Assembly: GCA_035604595.1 (NCBI GenBank) | Contig: DATNIE010000032.1 | Location: 1-64,000 of the forward strand | Reading direction: 5' to 3' | Source: CAIKZZ01 sp035604595 | GTDB taxonomy: Bacteria > Pseudomonadota > Gammaproteobacteria > Steroidobacterales > Steroidobacteraceae | Length of the DNA stretch: 64,000 nucleotides | Shown: one piece after another, positions 61,162 through 64,000 of the stretch | How the letters are laid out: every line of letters begins with the position of its first letter | Position numbering within the stretch: position 1 is the first letter of the stretch | Notes under the pieces: generated by a model | The model's input: only the letters and a program-made list of their open reading frames with translations | Databases searched by the model: none | What the model was told of the DNA's origin: nothing | Translations under genes and position numbers: made by a program

Positions 61162-62423
61162 GGGGCCCTCGCCCCCGCGAGCCGGCCCGGGACGATGAGC
61201 GGCAGGCCGCGGGCGAGGCGCGGCAGGCGGCCTGCGAACCCGAGCGACAGGCGCGACAGCGCCGTCTTCGCAGCGGGACTGACGTCGAACAGCAGGAGCC
61301 CCAACCCGCGCGCGGCCCGGATCGGCGCGAACGGGCTGCCGAATAGGCGCACCAGGCCATCGGTGAAGGCGATCACGGCGCGGCGGTCCGCGCGGCGCCA
61401 GTCGACGTAACGCGCGAGCAACGCGCTGTCCCCGGGATCGGCGGCGGGCGCTGCCTCGGCGAGAACCTCGGCGAGCGTCGCCGCATCGCGCAGCCCCAAG
61501 TTGAAACCCTGGCCCGCGATCGGATGCAGCCCCTGCGAGGCATTGCCGATGATTGCGACCCGCGGTCCGCTCTGCGCCTCGGCGCGCGTCAATGCGAGCG
61601 GATACGCATGGCGCGCCCCGAGCGCCGTCAGCCGCCCGAGGCGCCAGCCGAAGGACTGCTGGAGCCCGGCCAGGAACGCGGCGGGCTCGAGCGCCAGTGC
61701 CCGGGCTGCATCGTCCGGCGCGAGCGTCCAGATGATGCCGCAGCGTCCTGCGGCGATCGGCAGTACTGCAATGGGGCCTGCCGGCGTGAACCGCTCGTAG
61801 GCGACCTGCGCGTGGAAGCGCTCTGGCGCGACGGTCGTAATGACGGCGGTCTGGCCGTAGTCCCAGCGCTCGGCGGCAACACCGGCCGCGCGCCGCACAA
61901 TAGAGCCGGCGCCGTCCGCGGCCACCACGAGTCGCGCCGTCAGCGACCGCGGCTCACCTGCGCTGTCGATCTCGAGGCGGATCCGCTCCGGATCGGTGGA
62001 CACCGCCGTGACCTCAGCGGGCGACATCAGACGGACCCTCGAGGCGCGGCTGAGCTCCCGCCACAACGCCGCGCCGATCGCACGGTTCTCGACGACGTAG
62101 CCGAGCGCGGGGATTCCCTGCTCGGCGGCGTCGAGCACCGAGCAGCCGAACTGGCCGCGCTCGGACACGTGGATGCGCCGGATCGGGGTGGCCGCGCGGG
62201 CGATCTCGTCCCAGACGCCGAGCCCGGTCAGGATGCGTCGCGTGCCGTTTGACAACGCCGTGGTCCGCGCATCGAAGCTCGGCTGCGAGAGCGTATCGGG
62301 CGGTACAGCCTCGATCACGACCACGGCGAGCGGGAGATTGCTGAGCGCAAGCGCAAGGCTCGCACCCACGAGACCGCCGCCGACGATGGCGACGTCGCAC
62401 TCCCCGGGTGCGGCCGCGCTCAT
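61158..62423 (-). CDS. ubiH: 2-octaprenyl-6-methoxyphenol hydroxylase, UbiH
   Basis: A 421-residue FAD monooxygenase. The N-terminal CDVAIVGGGLVGASLALAL, the segment DARTTALSNGTRRIL and GNASQGLHPIAGQGFNLGLR are diagnostic: the Asn-Ala-Ser-Gln in place of the usual GDAAH is a UbiH trait. It hydroxylates C1 of the ubiquinone ring. Start chosen is ATG 62423; a GTG at 62441 would add six residues and lies closer to the pepP stop at 62448. The gene belongs to the ygfB-pepP-ubiH-ubiI operon. Confidence 0.93.
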   Translation of the reverse strand: MSAAAPGECDVAIVGGGLVGASLALALSNLPLAVVVIEAVPPDTLSQPSFDARTTALSNGTRRILTGLGVWDEIARAATPIRRIHVSERGQFGCSVLDAAEQGIPALGYVVENRAIGAALWRELSRASRVRLMSPAEVTAVSTDPERIRLEIDSAGEPRSLTARLVVAADGAGSIVRRAAGVAAERWDYGQTAVITTVAPERFHAQVAYERFTPAGPIAVLPIAAGRCGIIWTLAPDDAARALALEPAAFLAGLQQSFGWRLGRLTALGARHAYPLALTRAEAQSGPRVAIIGNASQGLHPIAGQGFNLGLRDAATLAEVLAEAAPAADPGDSALLARYVDWRRADRRAVIAFTDGLVRLFGSPFAPIRAARGLGLLLFDVSPAAKTALSRLSLGFAGRLPRLARGLPLIVPGRLAGARAP

Positions 62424-62447
62424 TGCCGCGCCCGGCGCCACCGCCGC

Positions 62448-63761
62448 CTACGCCGCGGCACCAGCCAGGAAGCGCTCGATCGCATCCGGCTGCTTGATCA
62501 GCTCCCCGCTCAGGACATCCGGCTTGCCGCGAGTGATCGCGACGTCGTCCTCGATACGCACGCCGATGCCGCGAAACTGCTTCGGCACGCGGGGGGCGTC
62601 CGGCGCGATGTAGATTCCGGGCTCGGCGGTCAGGACCATGCCGGGCTCCAGGACCCGCCACGCATCGCCGACCTTGTAATCGCCGACGTCATGCACGTCG
62701 AGCCCCAGCCAGTGGCCGGTCCGGTGCATGAAGAACTCCTTGTACGCCCCGTCCTTGATCAGCTTTCCCGGCTTGCCGTGCAGGATCCCGAGCTTGACGA
62801 GGCCGTGGGTGATCACCCGGACAGCCGCATCGTGCGGCTCGTTCCAGTGGTTGCCCGCCACGCACTTGGCGATCGCCGCGTGCTGGGCGGCGAGCACGAC
62901 CTCGTAAACGGCCCGCTGTGCAGGGCTGAACCGGCCGTTGACCGGAAACGTGCGGGTGATGTCCGAGGCGTAGCAGTCGACCTCGCAGCCGGCATCGATC
63001 AAGAGCAGATCACCGTCGCGAAGTACGGCGGCGTTGTCGCGGTAATGGAGCACGCAGGCGTTCGGCCCGCCGCCGACGATCGGCTGGTAGGCGATCTCGG
63101 CACGGTGGCGGTTGAACTCGTGCACGAGCTCGGCGGCGACCTCGTATTCCATGACGCCGGGCGCGGCGCGGCGCATCGCGCGAAGGTGCGCGCCGACCGC
63201 GATGCTCGCGGCGCGGCGCATCGTGGCGAGCTCCGGCCGGCTCTTGTACAGACGCATGTCGTGCAGCAGGTGGTCGAGGGCCGCGAACTCCTGCGGCGTA
63301 TGCAGCCCGTGCTTCGCCTGGGCCCTGAGCCCGTTGACCCAGCCGATGACCCGGTGATCGAACTCCGGGTGCAGGCCCATCGTGTAGCAGACTCTCGAGC
63401 GGCTCTCGAGCAGGCCCGGCAGGATCTCGTCGATGTCCCCGATCGGGAACGCATCGTCCGCGCCGTAATGCTCCACCGCGCCGTTCTGGCCGGCCCGGTC
63501 GCCGTCCCACAGCTCGCGGGTCGGATCGCGTTCCCGGCAGAAGAGCACGTACTCGCCCTGCGGCCGGTGCGGAATCAGCACGGCCACGGCCTCCGGCTCC
63601 GGGAATCCGGTCAGGAACTGAAAGTCGCTGTCCTGCCGGTACCCGTACTCCACGTCCCCGTTGCGGCGCTTGACCGCAGCCGCCGGTAGGATCGCGATGG
63701 CATCGCGCCCCATCATCCGCATCAGCTGGCGCCGGCGGCGCGCGAACTCGTCGTGCTTCAT
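62448..63761 (-). CDS. pepP: Xaa-Pro aminopeptidase P
   Basis: A 437-residue M24 metallopeptidase. Dinuclear metal ligands are seen in LLIDAGCEVDCYASDITRT (two Asp), HRTGHWLGLDVHD (His), LTAEPGIYI (Glu) and VRIEDDV (Glu). The N-terminal domain (YRQDSDFQFLTGFPEPEAVA) is the usual creatinase-like one. It removes N-terminal residues preceding proline in the cytoplasm. ATG 63761 shares one base with the ygfB stop (TGATG); a GTG at 63764 is an alternative. The gene lies between ygfB and ubiH as in other Gammaproteobacteria. Confidence 0.96.
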   Translation of the reverse strand: MKHDEFARRRRQLMRMMGRDAIAILPAAAVKRRNGDVEYGYRQDSDFQFLTGFPEPEAVAVLIPHRPQGEYVLFCRERDPTRELWDGDRAGQNGAVEHYGADDAFPIGDIDEILPGLLESRSRVCYTMGLHPEFDHRVIGWVNGLRAQAKHGLHTPQEFAALDHLLHDMRLYKSRPELATMRRAASIAVGAHLRAMRRAAPGVMEYEVAAELVHEFNRHRAEIAYQPIVGGGPNACVLHYRDNAAVLRDGDLLLIDAGCEVDCYASDITRTFPVNGRFSPAQRAVYEVVLAAQHAAIAKCVAGNHWNEPHDAAVRVITHGLVKLGILHGKPGKLIKDGAYKEFFMHRTGHWLGLDVHDVGDYKVGDAWRVLEPGMVLTAEPGIYIAPDAPRVPKQFRGIGVRIEDDVAITRGKPDVLSGELIKQPDAIERFLAGAAA

Positions 63762-64000
63762 CACTGGGTTGTCCTGTCGCGCTCCGGCGCGAGCTCCTCA
63801 TAAGTCAGCTGCGTCCCGGCCCGCACGTACTCGACGAGCTCGGCGTAGCTCGCCTCGCTCGACTCGGGCGTCTCGTCGCGGTCGGCAACGGCGCGGCTGA
63901 TCTCGCCGAAGTCCCGCAATATTTCGGCGACCTCCCCCGACAGCGCATCGGGGGCGCGGGCGGCGCCCAGCCCGAGGCCCCACAGAAATCCGGCGCACCA
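63761..64000 (-). CDS. ygfB: UPF0149/YgfB family protein, N-terminus beyond window
   Basis: The last 79 residues are visible. CAGFLWGLGLG near the visible start and ASYAELVEYVRAGTQLTYEE near the end match the C-terminal half of the YgfB family, small alpha-helical proteins of unclear role encoded upstream of pepP. The stop overlaps the pepP start by one base. The beginning of the gene lies outside the right edge of the window. Confidence 0.85.
   Translation of the reverse strand, partial: WCAGFLWGLGLGAARAPDALSGEVAEILRDFGEISRAVADRDETPESSEASYAELVEYVRAGTQLTYEELAPERDRTTQ

Overview
The window is about 64 kb of high-GC DNA, densely packed with short-spaced or overlapping genes. I see no insertion sequences, tRNAs, rRNAs or CRISPR arrays. 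The right end carries the order ygfB-pepP-ubiH-ubiI on the minus strand, a conserved chromosomal arrangement of Gammaproteobacteria. Together with two large TonB-dependent receptors, a TPR-sulfotransferase and a spinster-type MFS carrier, this suggests a free-living aerobic gammaproteobacterium, perhaps near Steroidobacter-like lineages (inference). No species can be assigned from the sequence alone.

Layout. 1-5 kb: enolase-superfamily enzyme (cut by the left edge), aldehyde dehydrogenase, spinster-type MFS carrier and a beta-hydroxyacid dehydrogenase-like oxidoreductase. 5-8.5 kb: LysR regulator, GMC (choline-dehydrogenase-like) oxidoreductase and a six-ligand HD-domain protein. 8.5-16 kb: two PotH/PotI-like permeases, a TetR regulator fused to a degenerate Rieske-oxygenase domain, an aldehyde dehydrogenase and two intact Rieske oxygenases. 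16-28 kb: class III aminotransferase, two tandem FAD oxidoreductases, a GcvT-family protein, a PotA-like ATPase, a TonB receptor and an exported amidohydrolase. 28-31 kb: AruH/AruI-like transaminase and decarboxylase. 31-36 kb: a tight operon of beta-keto acid cleavage enzyme, betainyl-CoA-type thioesterase, ADP-forming acyl-CoA synthetase, CaiD-like hydratase and dimethylarginine dimethylaminohydrolase. 36-41 kb: enolase-superfamily enzyme, aldehyde dehydrogenase, iron-type alcohol dehydrogenase and LysR regulator. 41-45 kb: MttB-family protein and a dimethylglycine-dehydrogenase-like enzyme. 45-50 kb: operon of carnitine dehydrogenase/thioesterase fusion, TetR regulator, acyl-CoA dehydrogenase and MFS carrier. 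50-55 kb: TonB receptor and TPR-sulfotransferase. 55-57.7 kb: FAD-linked oxidase and ureohydrolase. 57.8-64 kb: housekeeping genes (ispG, phhB, ubiI, ubiH, pepP, ygfB).

Taken together, 1-57 kb reads as a catabolic island for N-methylated and quaternary amino compounds. Two operons supply a plausible route from gamma-butyrobetaine or carnitine to glycine betaine. The Rieske, dimethylglycine-dehydrogenase-like, GcvT-like and MttB-like genes could remove methyl groups downstream. DDAH, AruH/AruI, aldehyde dehydrogenases and a ureohydrolase could handle (methyl)arginine. Enzyme families are read from the sequence; the joined pathway is inference.

The most unusual object is the TetR-Rieske fusion at 10372-12045. 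It keeps the oxygenase fold signature but has lost one Rieske histidine and the active-site iron histidines, so it looks like an oxygenase domain recruited as a sensor. AT-rich palindromes upstream of several operons, rare against this GC-rich background, are candidate sites for a shared regulator.
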